Below, piece by piece: positions 1 through 9,144 of a stretch of DNA of 64,000 nt; the first letter of the stretch is position 1, and every line of letters begins with the position of its first letter. Source of the DNA: Flavobacterium sp. W4I14 (GTDB lineage Bacteria > Bacteroidota > Bacteroidia > Sphingobacteriales > Sphingobacteriaceae); the NCBI GenBank assembly GCA_030817875.1, contig JAUSZU010000001.1:1984001-2048000 (forward strand), given 5' to 3'. The notes under the pieces are model-generated. The model was not told the DNA's origin. It made no database searches and was given only the letters and a program-made list of their open reading frames with translations. A program made the position numbers and the translations under genes.

Positions 1-1
1 T

Positions 2-1432
2 TGGACGTTAGGGCCTAAATATTTTACTGTTGATGTAAATAATGCTTTCAACTTTGATGGAAATACACCGAAAACCGAAGCATCTTCTATTGACATCAAT
101 TTGGTTTTAAAATCTGATATCCCTACCGGAATAGTGGCACTAAAAGGTGCAAGGATTATCTCGATGAAAGGTGATGAAATAATTGAAAATGGTACCATTA
201 TTACCGATGGAAATAAAATTACGGCAATAGGAAAAGCAGATGCTGTAAGTATTCCAGCTAATGCCAAAATAATTGATGTTAATGGCAAAACCATTATGCC
301 AGGCATCGTTGATGTTCATGCGCACTTGCGTACCAGTCCCGATGGAATAACACCACAGAGCGATTGGAGTTATATGGCCAATCTCGCTTTTGGTGTAACC
401 ACTTCACACGATCCATCAAGCAATACCGAAATGGTTTTTAGCCAGAGTGAAATGCTTAAGGCTGGTAGAATGGTTGGCCCGAGGGTTTATTCAACCGGAT
501 CTATTTTATATGGTGCTGATGGCGATTTCAAAGTGGTAATTAATAGTTTGGATGATGCCTTAGCTAATCTGCGCAGGTTAAAAGCCGTTGGTGCATTTTC
601 AGTAAAATCGTATAACCAACCGCGTAGAGAGCAGCGCCAGCAGATTTTAGAAGCAGCCCGACAGTTAAGTATGGAAGTTGTACCTGAAGGCGGCTCAACT
701 TTTTTCACCAACATGAATATGGTTGCCGATGGGCATACCGGAATAGAACATAGTATTCCTGTTATACCGGTTTATAAAGATGTGACCACGCTTTGGAACA
801 ATACCGATGTAGCTTATACACCTACTTTAATTGTAGCTTACGGTGGCCAGTGGGGCGAAAATTACTGGTACGACAGAACCAATGTTTGGGAGAACGAAAA
901 ATTAATGACTTATACCCCCCGCTCGATTATTGATGCGAGAGCAAGACGCCGGACAACTTCTGAATACAGTGATTATAACCATATCGATATTGCTAAGGCC
1001 GCTAAACAAATTGCAGATGGCGGTACAAAGATTAATCTTGGTGCACACGGGCAGATCCAGGGTTTAGGTGCGCATTGGGAACTTTGGATGTTTGTTCAAG
1101 GAGGTTTTACACCAATGCAAGCCATCAGGGCCGCAACATTAAACGGTGCAAGTTATTTGGGTATGAACAAAGAAATCGGCTCACTTGAAGTAGGAAAACT
1201 AGCTGATATGGTGATCATGGATGCCAATCCTTTAGATGATATCCGCAATTCGGAGAAAATTAAATATGTAATGGTCAATGGCCGACTTTATGATAGTGCT
1301 ACCTTAAATGAAGTAGGAACCAGAGAAAAACTTAGAGGTAAATTATGGTTCGAGAATATCAGAGGAAATGGCTATATTATTCCAAACGGAGAATCAGAAA
1401 CCTGGACTTTTACTGTTCCGCATTGTGATTAA
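2..1432 (+). CDS. Amidohydrolase family protein (5' end outside window)
   Basis: The frame is open back to base 2, so the N-terminus lies outside the window; the TTG at 101 is only the first start-like codon in view and is not a real start. The visible part is a metal-dependent amidohydrolase domain. It opens with a beta-sandwich strand region (GARIISM), then the metal-binding VDVHAH motif. A lysine in VKSYN is a candidate for the carbamylated metal bridge, and a later DGHTGIEH segment supplies further ligands. It ends with the family's usual GSLEVGKLADMVIMD strand region. In Bacteroidota, such domains often end proteins of about 1000 residues that carry TolB/PD40 beta-propeller repeats first; the 33 residues before the domain fit such a linker, but this is inference. 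Substrate cannot be told (imidazolonepropionase- or dipeptidase-like). Confidence 0.85.
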   Translation, partial: WTLGPKYFTVDVNNAFNFDGNTPKTEASSIDINLVLKSDIPTGIVALKGARIISMKGDEIIENGTIITDGNKITAIGKADAVSIPANAKIIDVNGKTIMPGIVDVHAHLRTSPDGITPQSDWSYMANLAFGVTTSHDPSSNTEMVFSQSEMLKAGRMVGPRVYSTGSILYGADGDFKVVINSLDDALANLRRLKAVGAFSVKSYNQPRREQRQQILEAARQLSMEVVPEGGSTFFTNMNMVADGHTGIEHSIPVIPVYKDVTTLWNNTDVAYTPTLIVAYGGQWGENYWYDRTNVWENEKLMTYTPRSIIDARARRRTTSEYSDYNHIDIAKAAKQIADGGTKINLGAHGQIQGLGAHWELWMFVQGGFTPMQAIRAATLNGASYLGMNKEIGSLEVGKLADMVIMDANPLDDIRNSEKIKYVMVNGRLYDSATLNEVGTREKLRGKLWFENIRGNGYIIPNGESETWTFTVPHCD

Positions 1433-1447
1433 ACTATAAATTTTGAG

Positions 1448-1483
1448 CCATGTAAAGGGCGAGATTAAATGCTCTTTACATGG
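1448..1483. terminator. Hairpin after the amidohydrolase gene
   Basis: Perfect 10-bp inverted repeat (CCATGTAAAG at 1448-1457, CTTTACATGG at 1474-1483) starting 15 nt after the amidohydrolase stop. No poly-T run follows, so it may be an mRNA-end hairpin or a dispersed palindrome, not a classical intrinsic terminator. Confidence 0.45.
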
Positions 1484-1497
1484 TAAATTAAATCAAC

Positions 1498-1761
1498 ATG
1501 AAACCAAATAAACTCTATACTACCGCTTCAGTTGTATTCTTAGTGCTCAGTGCGCTCGTTTTTGCATACGACGGGTATTATATTTTGGGTATCCAGACTG
1601 TAAACTTATTTCTGGCACTAATTGCAATGGCTTACATTACGTCTTTTATAGCGGTAATGAAAGATCGGAAATCTATTGTTTCGTGGTTATTACTAATCTT
1701 AAATTCGATTATATTAATCTGCATCATCTATTTCCTGACGCATTTTAAAATGAGGATGTAG
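1498..1761 (+). CDS. Small hydrophobic membrane protein, 87 aa
   Basis: Not a family I recognise. The 87-residue product has three hydrophobic stretches, at about residues 8-28, 32-52 and 60-80, with short charged loops (KDRKS between the second and third). This predicts a three-helix inner-membrane protein. It starts at ATG 14 nt after a hairpin and lies downstream of the amidohydrolase in the same direction, with no visible promoter box of its own. Composition and length suggest a real gene, but there is no functional clue. Confidence 0.6.
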   Translation: MKPNKLYTTASVVFLVLSALVFAYDGYYILGIQTVNLFLALIAMAYITSFIAVMKDRKSIVSWLLLILNSIILICIIYFLTHFKMRM

Positions 1762-1822
1762 TAGCCTATGCTTTAATTTATGATTTGTTCTTACAGTTCT
1801 TTCTAAACTTTTTTTTATAAGC

Positions 1823-1895
1823 GGTCGTCACCCTGAATTCATTTCAGGGTCTTAATAGCTAGAAAGATGCTGAAATAAATTCAGCATGACGATCG
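1823..1895. repeat. Dispersed two-hairpin intergenic element
   Basis: Framed by near-perfect inverted ends (GGTCGTCA at 1823-1830, TGACGATC at 1888-1895). It contains two small hairpins: CCCTGAA/TTCAGGG and ATGCTGAA/TTCAGCAT. Related elements framed by CGTCA...TGACG occur at 12470, 15541, 42671, 46936, 53761 and 54017. Confidence 0.7.
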
Positions 1896-1949
1896 AATTA
1901 GGCAAACAAGCTAAAAAAAGCAGTATAGTTCAGGTACAATAAAATATAA

Positions 1950-1978
1950 GCTTACGCTCATTGGAAACGAGCGTAAGC
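1950..1978 (-). terminator. Terminator of the radical SAM gene
   Basis: Perfect 10-bp stem (GCTTACGCTC at 1950-1959, GAGCGTAAGC at 1969-1978) with a 9-nt loop, 5 nt beyond the stop codon of the minus-strand radical SAM gene. On the minus strand it is followed by a T-rich tract (TTATATTTTATT). Confidence 0.8.
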
Positions 1979-1983
1979 AAAAA

Positions 1984-4200
1984 TTATAGCACCAACAAAC
2001 CGTATTCTCGAAGCGTGTTGATCGGTTTAGAATACCAGAAAAGTTCAAAATTTTCCATTTCTTGTTCAAAATCGGCTTTAACCTCTTGAAAAGTATAGAC
2101 TTTTTCGTTTGAGATGGAAACTTTATTTAAAACAGCAATGAGCCACTCACCTTCCTTTTTATTGGTTTGCACAGTAAAAGTTTCTTTTTTATCGTGAAAA
2201 GTTAATAATGCCATTTCCCAGGTATTACCTTTTTTCGTTTTGGTAAAATACTCGGCGGAGGGCTTTCCTCCTATCCAAACTACTTTTGCGGTAGGTTTCG
2301 TATTAAACTGATCTCCATCATTTAAAGCGCGCTCAATAAAATCAGCAGGAATTTTTGTTCTTGGAATTTTAAAATCAAACCAATCCTGCAGTTCGTAATC
2401 AAAACAGATGCCATGCATAAAATTGAAGAGTGACTTTTTCAACCCGAAACTGAATTTATTATGGTCGATGCCTGTTTTATCGGTATAATTGATATCGTTA
2501 TTGGCAAAAGTACCAATCACTTCAGTGTCTTTTACCACCCCAAATTTTTCCGGGTACATCCCCACCGGACTATGTGCCGTCATGGCAAATTGGTGCCAAA
2601 AGCCAGATTGCAACACCCCAACCTCAAACAGTTGTCGCACCATTTCTAAGCTATCAACTGTTTCCTGTATGGTTTGTGTGGGGTAGCCATACATTAAATA
2701 AGCATGCACCATAATTCCTGCTTCGGTAAAATTACGGGTAACCTTAGCCACTTGTTCTACCGTTACGCCTTTATCAATCAGCTTTAATAAACGATCTGAG
2801 GCAACTTCAAGTCCGCCAGAAACCGCAATGCAACCCGAAGCCTTCAACAATAAGCATAGGTCCTGAGTGAAGCTTTTTTCAAAACGGATGTTAGTCCACC
2901 AGGTAACCGCTAACTTTCTTCTGATGATTTCCAAAGCTACCTCACGCATAAGCGCAGGTGGTGCAGCCTCATCCACAAAGTGAAAGCCATTTTGCCCTGT
3001 TTTCTCATATAAATCCTCAATGCGATCTACAATCAATTTAGCGGCAACCGGTTCGTAAACTTTAATATAATCAAGCGAAATATCGCAGAACGTGCATTTG
3101 CCCCAGTAACAGCCATGTGCCATTGTGAGTTTGTTCCATCGCCCATCACTCCACATGCGGTGCATGGGGTTAACGATTTCAATTACCGAAATATATTTAT
3201 CTAATAACAAACCTGTATAATCTGGCGTTCCAACATCAGCCTGCTTATAATCATTTCTGAAGGCATCGTTACGGTAAACCACCATGTCGTTTTCTAGCAG
3301 GAAAGTCTTTTTATAAAAATGGGCTTCAGCCGGAATAGAATGAGTAATATTTTGGTATAAAAGTTCAATTGGTAATTCACCATCATCCAAAGTGATGTAA
3401 TCAAAGAACTCAAAAACCCTTGCATCAGATAATGATCTCAATTCTGTATTTGGAAAACCACCGCCCATGGAAATTTTAATTTCCGGGTGATTGGCCTTGA
3501 TCCATTGTGCACAACGGAAAGCACTATACAAATTGCCCGGAAAAGGAACAGAAATCAGGAACAATTTAGGCTGAACAACTTCAATTTTCTCTTTTAAAAC
3601 CGAAATCAGGATCTCATCAATGTAGGTTGGTTTTTTATGCAAAGCATCGTACAGTTCATCAAAGGAATTAGCGCTTCTGCCTAAACGTTCTGCATAACGG
3701 CTAAAACCAAAATTTTCATCAACACACTCTACTATGTAATCAGATATATCTTCAAGATAAAGTGTAGCCAAATGTTTCGCTTTGTCCTGCGTACCCATTG
3801 CGCCAAAAGCCCAATCTAACTCTTCCAAAGCAGCAAACCGTGAGGCTTGGGGCAGAAAATCATCACTACAGATCTGCAACGCCAAAGTTGGATTCTTACC
3901 CTGTAGAAACGCAATTACCGCATCGATGGTTTTTAAATATTCGTCTTGCAATGCAAAAATACGCTTAGCATTATCGCTTTTTGGATTTAAATCATCAACA
4001 CTTAAGCTGGGCTCCGTGTTACTGAATAAATCTTGCAGCCCTTTTTTAGAGAATAATTCCAAAATTACCTCAATGCCTAAATCGGCCTGTGTGGCACTTA
4101 TATTTTTGGTATTAAGAAAACCTTTTATATATGCCGTTGCTGGATATGGTGTATTCAGTTGGGTAAATGGCGGCGTAATGGCAAATATTTCGGTTTTCAA
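1984..4200 (-). CDS. B12-binding-domain radical SAM protein, 738 aa
   Basis: Large radical SAM protein of the B12-domain type. An unknown helical N-terminal third (about residues 1-205) is followed by a Rossmann-like segment (about 206-285, with LFLISVPFPGNLY and SMGGGFPNTE) that resembles a cobalamin-binding domain. That segment lacks the DxHxxG histidine, so base-off B12 ligation is not expected. The radical SAM core follows. Its iron-sulfur motif is GCYWGKCTFC near residues 363-372, which has CX4CX2C spacing where CX3CX2C is usual. GGLEVAS and YLMYGYPTQT are typical SAM-binding/barrel segments. A C-terminal region of about 170 residues has no recognised family. It stands alone, with its own terminator. 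Reaction unknown; methylation or RiPP-type chemistry are possible but unsupported. Confidence 0.85.
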   Translation of the reverse strand: MKTEIFAITPPFTQLNTPYPATAYIKGFLNTKNISATQADLGIEVILELFSKKGLQDLFSNTEPSLSVDDLNPKSDNAKRIFALQDEYLKTIDAVIAFLQGKNPTLALQICSDDFLPQASRFAALEELDWAFGAMGTQDKAKHLATLYLEDISDYIVECVDENFGFSRYAERLGRSANSFDELYDALHKKPTYIDEILISVLKEKIEVVQPKLFLISVPFPGNLYSAFRCAQWIKANHPEIKISMGGGFPNTELRSLSDARVFEFFDYITLDDGELPIELLYQNITHSIPAEAHFYKKTFLLENDMVVYRNDAFRNDYKQADVGTPDYTGLLLDKYISVIEIVNPMHRMWSDGRWNKLTMAHGCYWGKCTFCDISLDYIKVYEPVAAKLIVDRIEDLYEKTGQNGFHFVDEAAPPALMREVALEIIRRKLAVTWWTNIRFEKSFTQDLCLLLKASGCIAVSGGLEVASDRLLKLIDKGVTVEQVAKVTRNFTEAGIMVHAYLMYGYPTQTIQETVDSLEMVRQLFEVGVLQSGFWHQFAMTAHSPVGMYPEKFGVVKDTEVIGTFANNDINYTDKTGIDHNKFSFGLKKSLFNFMHGICFDYELQDWFDFKIPRTKIPADFIERALNDGDQFNTKPTAKVVWIGGKPSAEYFTKTKKGNTWEMALLTFHDKKETFTVQTNKKEGEWLIAVLNKVSISNEKVYTFQEVKADFEQEMENFELFWYSKPINTLREYGLLVL

Positions 4201-4390
4201 AGGGAATTGTTTTTATGCAAAAGTAAGGGAATTTTAAGGATTATCGCTAAACGCAGTAAGAAACGACTTTATAATTAGAAAAGCATGAATTTGGTTTTCA
4301 TTAAATTAGATTGCTTCATACCTTGCAGTAACGCAAACTAAAACACTAATTCAAACGTTTTAACCCTACATCAACACGTTTTCTACCTGA

Positions 4391-5107
4391 ATGAAAGTTT
4401 TTTGTTTTTACATCCTGATGCTCTGTGTGCAAATCAGCTTTGCACAAAAAACATTTGTATTCCCTAAAATTAAAACACAAGGATCTTCCATTGAACAAAT
4501 TACTCCACCCAATTGGACCGTTATCGATCGGGTTTATGGCGACTTAAACAACGATGCAACAGGCGATTTAGCAGTAGTTTTTGAGTTTAACAGATCAATT
4601 GATGAAACCCGTGTTTATGGAGACAACAATACAGATATCATTAAAGAAACCCAAAAACCAAGAATACTGGCCATATTTTTTAAAGATAAATCAACAGGTA
4701 ATTACAGTTTATCTACCCAAAACAATGATTTCATTTTACGTTCGGAAGAAGGTGGTAAATTAGGTGATCCACTGCAGCAGATTGCCATTAAAGACCAACA
4801 GCTCTACCTCCGTTTCCAAGGTGGTTCAGAATGGCGCTGGGAACTGGGTTACACCTTTAAATTCGAAAATAAAGACTGGTTTTTAACGAGTGCGATCAAT
4901 CTTTATTTTAACCAGAACAGCGGCGATATGACAGAAAGGGTTTACGATTTTAAAACCCGCGAATTATTTACCACTGTTGGTAATCTGCACCGAAGGGATA
5001 TTGCTAACCGAAAAACAAGTGAAGTTTTATATTTTTCGCAGCTCAGAACTTTTAAAACCTTTAAAAAGCCCTGGGCATGGGAAATTATGCCAAATGTTTA
5101 TTTGTAG
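4391..5107 (+). CDS. Exported protein of unknown function, 238 aa
   Basis: Starts with a clear signal peptide (about residues 1-18, ending SFA before QK), so the product is probably periplasmic or outer-membrane associated. Residues about 47-60 contain GDLNNDATGDLAV, which resembles one FG-GAP/dockerin-like calcium-binding turn (D-x-N-x-D-x-x-x-D). The rest is beta-rich with many aromatic residues. No catalytic motif is visible. It converges with the FAD oxidoreductase gene across a shared hairpin terminator. No family is recognised with confidence. Confidence 0.75.
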   Translation: MKVFCFYILMLCVQISFAQKTFVFPKIKTQGSSIEQITPPNWTVIDRVYGDLNNDATGDLAVVFEFNRSIDETRVYGDNNTDIIKETQKPRILAIFFKDKSTGNYSLSTQNNDFILRSEEGGKLGDPLQQIAIKDQQLYLRFQGGSEWRWELGYTFKFENKDWFLTSAINLYFNQNSGDMTERVYDFKTRELFTTVGNLHRRDIANRKTSEVLYFSQLRTFKTFKKPWAWEIMPNVYL

Positions 5108-5111
5108 ATCC

Positions 5112-5144
5112 AAACCTATCAGGTTTTCGAAACCTGGTAGGTTT
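5112..5144. terminator. Bidirectional terminator between convergent genes
   Basis: A 15-bp stem with one G-T wobble (5112-5126 with 5130-5144) and a 3-nt loop. A-runs and T-runs at the base can serve both directions. It starts 4 nt after the stop of the exported-protein gene and ends 1 nt before the stop of the minus-strand oxidoreductase. The AACCTATCAGG-type arm is a common Bacteroidota palindrome (from memory). Confidence 0.8.
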
Positions 5145-5145
5145 A

Positions 5146-6339
5146 TTAAATATTCTGCGCAATTACAAAACCACTTGCCCAGGCCCATTGAAAATTATAG
5201 CCGCCCAGCCAGCCCGTAACATCTACACATTCGCCACCAAAAAACAGGTTCGCAATCTTTTTACATTCCAGAGTTTTAGAAGATATTTCGTTGGTGTCAA
5301 TTCCACCACGCATTACTTCTGCTTTGTCATAACCTTTATCACCTGCAGGTTTAACCTTAAAGTGATGAATGGTTTGCTCAATTAAATCAATTTCTGATTT
5401 TGTTAATGCTGCAACAGGTTTGCTTAAAGGTAAAAACTTCCCTAATGCATCGGTAAACTTCTTGGTATAAATCCGGTTTAAAAGTGTAGACAATAAAGTT
5501 TTGCCGTTATTTTTTCTTTCCTCATCTAAGAGCGAAACAATATTTTGATGTGGCAACAGATTCAGATTAACTGTTTCACCTCTTCTCCAAAAAGAAGAAA
5601 TCTGCAAAATAGCAGGTCCGCTTAATCCCCAGTGGGTAAAAAGGATATTTTCTTCAAACGAAATTTCATCATTACTTACTTCACAAAAAACAGAATTACC
5701 CGAAAGTTGTGCAAACCATTCTTCATCCTTACCGGTAATGGTTAATGGAACCAAAGCAGGAGCCGTTTCAATTATTTTTAGATTATGTTTTCTCGCAAAA
5801 CGTAAGGCAAAATCTGTAGCGCCCATTTTTGGGATGGGTAATCCCCCAGTGGTAATCACCAGCTTTTCGGCAGTTAAAACTACAGTTTTACCATTTTTCT
5901 CATAACTTACTTTAAAGCCTTCTGGCAATATTTCAATATCCTTTACATCTGCGTTACACCTAATTTCCTGTCCGAAATCTTCGCAAACGGATGTAAAAAC
6001 CCTAACAACATCTTTTGCATTTTTATTATCAGGAAATAATTGGCCTAAAGTTTTTTCTTTGCCCGCTATTCCATAGGTTTCAAAAAAACTGATGGTATCG
6101 TCAACTGTCCACTGCGTGAAAGCAGATTTGATAAAATGTGGGTTTGCTGATATAAACTGCTCAGCTGACGCAAATTGATTCGTATAATTGCAGCGGCCTC
6201 CACCCGAAATTAAAATTTTGGCACCGGGTTTTTCATTTTTTTCGAGCACAATCACTTTCTTGCCCAGATAGCCTGACTGCACCGCACACATCAATCCGCA
6301 GGCACCTGCACCAATAATTATTGCATCAGCATTCATCAA
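5146..6339 (-). CDS. FAD-dependent oxidoreductase, HI0933/YhiN family
   Basis: A 397-residue flavoprotein of the HI0933-like family, sometimes named aminoacetone oxidase family. The N-terminal dinucleotide-binding fold shows IIGAGACGLMCA followed by VLEKNEKPGAKILISGGGRCNYTN, the family's signature loop after the Rossmann fold. A second conserved block, LVITTGGLPIPKMGATDFA, lies near residues 160-180. The C-terminal FAD-contact motif is FFGGECVDVTGWLGGYNFQWAWASG. Length is normal for the family. The first two codons are both ATG. Physiological substrate is unknown for most members. It is divergent from purK, whose promoter box lies 16 nt away. Confidence 0.92.
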   Translation of the reverse strand: MMNADAIIIGAGACGLMCAVQSGYLGKKVIVLEKNEKPGAKILISGGGRCNYTNQFASAEQFISANPHFIKSAFTQWTVDDTISFFETYGIAGKEKTLGQLFPDNKNAKDVVRVFTSVCEDFGQEIRCNADVKDIEILPEGFKVSYEKNGKTVVLTAEKLVITTGGLPIPKMGATDFALRFARKHNLKIIETAPALVPLTITGKDEEWFAQLSGNSVFCEVSNDEISFEENILFTHWGLSGPAILQISSFWRRGETVNLNLLPHQNIVSLLDEERKNNGKTLLSTLLNRIYTKKFTDALGKFLPLSKPVAALTKSEIDLIEQTIHHFKVKPAGDKGYDKAEVMRGGIDTNEISSKTLECKKIANLFFGGECVDVTGWLGGYNFQWAWASGFVIAQNI

Positions 6340-6355
6340 TAAAATTTATTATGGT

Positions 6356-6363
6356 TACTTTTG
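6356..6363 (+). promoter_or_regulatory. Promoter -7 box of purK-purE
   Basis: TACTTTTG matches the Bacteroidota -7 consensus TAnnTTTG. It ends 27 nt before the ATG at 6391. A TTG inside this box is in frame with purK but is promoter sequence, not a start. No clear -33 TTTG is seen. Confidence 0.65.
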
Positions 6364-6390
6364 CACAAAAGTAGCATTATTTTCAAGCGC

Positions 6391-7530
6391 ATGGCAAAAC
6401 AGATTAGCGAATTAAAATTAGGTATTTTAGGCGGTGGACAATTGGGCAGAATGCTCATTCAACAAGCGATCAATTACAATGTAACCACATTAGTTTTAGA
6501 CCCAGATCCTGATGCCCCTTGCAAACACATCTCTAATTACTTCGAAAATGGTTCAATTACCGATTTTGACACCGTTTACGCCTTTGGAAAGAAAGCCGAC
6601 ATCATTACCATTGAAATTGAGAAGGTAAATATCGACGCGCTTGAGCAGCTTGAAAAAGAGGGCAAAAAGGTTTTCCCACAATCGAGGGTGATCCGTTTAA
6701 TCCAGGATAAAGGCGTACAAAAACAGTTTTTCAAAGAAAACGATATCCCAACCTCTCCTTTCCAGATTGTTAATACGAAGGAAGATATGGAGAACAGTAG
6801 TATCCCTTTTCCATATATTTTAAAACTGCGTAAAGATGGTTACGATGGCAAAGGTGTGATGAAAATCAATAGTGCAGCCGATCTGGCCAAAGCCTTCGAT
6901 GCACCTTGTATTATTGAAAAGCTGGTCGATTTTGAAAAAGAAGTTGCCGTAATTGTTGCCCGTAATGCCAACGGCGATATGAAAACTTTCCCGATGGTAG
7001 AAATGGAATTTAATCCAGAGGCCAATTTGGTTGAGTTTTTAATTTCCCCATCTACTTTTGCCGAAAGCTTACAACAAAAAGCAGAAAACATTGCTAAAAA
7101 TATTGCCTCAGCAATGAACATCACGGGGATTTTAGCGGTAGAAATGTTTATTTGCAAAGATGGAGAATTACTGGTTAACGAGGTTGCCCCTCGTCCGCAC
7201 AATAGCGGTCACCAAACTATCGAAGGCAATTATGTTTCTCAGTTCGAACAACATTTACGTTCTATATATAATTTACCTCTTGGCGATACAAGCAGCATAA
7301 CCAATGCCATTATGATTAATCTACTTGGCGAAAAAGGCTTTGAAGGTGTGGCTAAATATGAAAATCTGGAAAAAATATTAGCGATCGATGGTGTTTATGT
7401 TCATCTATATGGCAAAAAATACACTAAACCTTTCCGCAAGATGGGTCATGTAACCATCGTAGACATCGACAGGGATAAGGCCATTGAAAAAGCTCGGTTT
7501 GTGCAGAAAACATTAAAGGTAGTAGCATAA
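6391..7530 (+). CDS. purK: 5-(carboxyamino)imidazole ribonucleotide synthase
   Basis: PurK makes N5-carboxyaminoimidazole ribonucleotide from AIR, bicarbonate and ATP in purine synthesis. The 379-residue product shows the N-terminal LGILGGGQLGRML loop, the ATP-grasp lysine region (PYILKLRKDGYDGKGV) and the family motif NEVAPRPHNSGHQT. The start is set at ATG 6391 (MAKQISELK), because an in-frame TTG 30 nt upstream falls inside the promoter box. purE follows 70 nt later on the same strand, so the two consecutive enzymes form an operon. The order purK-purE is reversed from the E. coli operon. Confidence 0.97.
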   Translation: MAKQISELKLGILGGGQLGRMLIQQAINYNVTTLVLDPDPDAPCKHISNYFENGSITDFDTVYAFGKKADIITIEIEKVNIDALEQLEKEGKKVFPQSRVIRLIQDKGVQKQFFKENDIPTSPFQIVNTKEDMENSSIPFPYILKLRKDGYDGKGVMKINSAADLAKAFDAPCIIEKLVDFEKEVAVIVARNANGDMKTFPMVEMEFNPEANLVEFLISPSTFAESLQQKAENIAKNIASAMNITGILAVEMFICKDGELLVNEVAPRPHNSGHQTIEGNYVSQFEQHLRSIYNLPLGDTSSITNAIMINLLGEKGFEGVAKYENLEKILAIDGVYVHLYGKKYTKPFRKMGHVTIVDIDRDKAIEKARFVQKTLKVVA

Positions 7531-7600
7531 GCCCCCCTCGGACCCTAAAAAGGTGGAAATACAAAAAGTTTAAAAGAAGTTAAAAAAGAAATAAATAAAT

Positions 7601-8107
7601 ATGAGTCAAGGAAATTCAAATTCGGCATTAGTTGGAATTATCATGGGTAGCAAATCAGATTTACCTGTTATGCAAGATGCTGCTGATGTATTAAAAGAAT
7701 TTGGAATAAACTATGAAATTACGGTTGTTTCTGCCCACAGAACGCCAGAACGGATGTTCAATTACGCTAAAGAAGCACAAGGCCGTGGCCTAAAGGTAAT
7801 TATTGCTGGTGCAGGTGGTGCTGCCCATTTACCAGGAATGGTTGCTTCTATCACCACATTACCAGTAATTGGTGTTCCGGTTAAGTCATCAAACTCTATC
7901 GATGGCTGGGATAGCATTTTATCGATCTTACAAATGCCAAATGGCATTCCTGTAGCTACAGTAGCTTTAAATGCGGCTAAAAATGCAGGTTTATTGGCCA
8001 CTCAGATTTTAGCTACAGCTGATGATTCTTTAACAATTAAAATGCAAGCTTACAAAGATGAACTGAGAAGAAAGGTTGAAGAAAGCGCCGATAGTCTTGA
8101 GTCCTAA
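7601..8107 (+). CDS. purE: N5-carboxyaminoimidazole ribonucleotide mutase (class I PurE)
   Basis: PurE converts N5-CAIR to CAIR, the step after PurK. The 168-residue protein has the class I signatures: GSKSDLPVM near the N-terminus, SAHRTPERM with the catalytic histidine, [12 protein letters not shown], and the SIDGWDS loop. Presence of purK directly upstream fits a class I mutase and not the AIR carboxylase of class II organisms. A strong hairpin terminator 35 nt downstream closes the transcript. No Shine-Dalgarno sequence is evident, as is usual in Bacteroidota. Confidence 0.97.
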   Translation: MSQGNSNSALVGIIMGSKSDLPVMQDAADVLKEFGINYEITVVSAHRTPERMFNYAKEAQGRGLKVIIAGAGGAAHLPGMVASITTLPVIGVPVKSSNSIDGWDSILSILQMPNGIPVATVALNAAKNAGLLATQILATADDSLTIKMQAYKDELRRKVEESADSLES

Positions 8108-8141
8108 GTCAGGAGTTTTTAGTCTAAAAAAACATAAATAC

Positions 8142-8179
8142 AAAAGGGCGATGTAAATAAATTTTACATCGCCCTTTTT
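8142..8179. terminator. Bidirectional terminator between purE and the HTH gene
   Basis: Perfect 16-bp stem (8142-8157 with 8163-8178), 5-nt loop, with A-run and T-run flanks. It lies between the purE stop and the last base of the convergent HTH gene, and can end transcription from both sides. Confidence 0.9.
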
Positions 8180-8379
8180 CAATCCATATCAATAATATCG
8201 CCAGGCTTGCAATCCAAAACTTTGCAAATAGCTTCCAGCGTATCAAACCTTACCCCTTTTGCCTTCCCTGTTTTTAATATGGAAAGGTTTACGATGGTAA
8301 GGCCTACTCTTTCTGAGAGTTCGGTTAGCGACATCTTTCGTTTGGCCAACATCACGTCTAAATTTATAATTATAGGCAT
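8179..8379 (-). CDS. Cro/C1-type (XRE) helix-turn-helix regulator, 66 aa
   Basis: A minimal DNA-binding protein consisting of little more than one HTH domain. LTELSERVGLTIVNLSILKTGKAKGVRFDTLEAICKVL spans the recognition helices, and CKPGDIIDM is the usual end of the YozG-like subfamily. It lies 9 nt downstream of the DUF2975 membrane-protein gene on the same strand. The pairing of a short YozG-like HTH with a DUF2975 protein recurs in many Gram-positive bacteria and Bacteroidota (established association; function poorly known). The stop codon touches the shared terminator. Confidence 0.9.
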   Translation of the reverse strand: MPIIINLDVMLAKRKMSLTELSERVGLTIVNLSILKTGKAKGVRFDTLEAICKVLDCKPGDIIDMD

Positions 8380-8388
8380 AATTCAGCT

Positions 8389-9045
8389 TTATACGAATGA
8401 TTCGTTTTCTTGTTTAATATCAACGCCAACTTTAAAAGCAAGACCAAAAGCAAACAATATTAGTCCAATAAGTGTTTCGGAACCAAAAAAACCTACACCA
8501 TTACTAATATTGTAACCCGAATCATTAAGTTTTAATTTGTTGATACAATTAATTAAAAATTCTTGTGTAATCCATCGTACACTTGGCAATACCATAAGTA
8601 CTATACCGCAATATATTATGATTGAAACATTTTTTCTAGTAAAAACCTCGTCTTTGGTCAGTGATTTAAAAAACCGTTTAATTAGCAGGATTAAAAAGCC
8701 TATACACAGGAAATAGCAGAGATAGGCTAACTGAAAAATAATTGCTGAAAATGAAAATAAGTCGGAATAAGATTTGAAACGCAAAGATACTGATGACATT
8801 TTTGTTTCGCTTACTAAGAAACCTCTATTAAACCAGTTATTTAAACCGTCATCAGTAGAAACTGCACTCTTCTCAACCTTTTTTTCTGCCTTTACATTGA
8901 ATACAGTGTACCATTTTATTCCTTTGGTAGCACTTGGCACACCAGAATTGAATACGGAGACGATTAAAATAATGATATATAAAACCAAGGCAAAACTGGC
9001 TAAGCTATTCAGTACTTTAATTGTTTTACTTTCTGAGAGTTTCAT
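8389..9045 (-). CDS. DUF2975 family membrane protein
   Basis: A 218-residue protein with four predicted membrane segments, at about residues 12-31, 88-118, 130-150 and 182-208, and a polar loop of about 55 residues after the first. The arrangement and the downstream HTH partner match the DUF2975 family, whose function is not established; a sensor or regulator of its HTH partner is a common guess. It is the first gene of the two-gene unit. The upstream region to YqgE is very AT-rich, and I see no clear TAnnTTTG box there. Confidence 0.85.
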   Translation of the reverse strand: MKLSESKTIKVLNSLASFALVLYIIILIVSVFNSGVPSATKGIKWYTVFNVKAEKKVEKSAVSTDDGLNNWFNRGFLVSETKMSSVSLRFKSYSDLFSFSAIIFQLAYLCYFLCIGFLILLIKRFFKSLTKDEVFTRKNVSIIIYCGIVLMVLPSVRWITQEFLINCINKLKLNDSGYNISNGVGFFGSETLIGLILFAFGLAFKVGVDIKQENESFV

Positions 9046-9144
9046 AAATCATAAATTTAAATATGAAACAAACATAAGACTTTATTTAAAATAAAACAAT
9101 AAATATTTATCGTTTTATTTTAAAAAAAGATAAATAAAAACTCC

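Noticed and set aside
3782..4237. 151-codon plus-strand frame opposite the radical SAM gene start
   Set aside because: It runs antisense through conserved coding sequence, has no promoter box and gives a product without family features; the opposite frame has a complete protein.
6361..6390. In-frame TTG as a longer purK start
   Set aside because: The TTG is part of the TACTTTTG promoter box; PurK homologues begin near the ATG at 6391.
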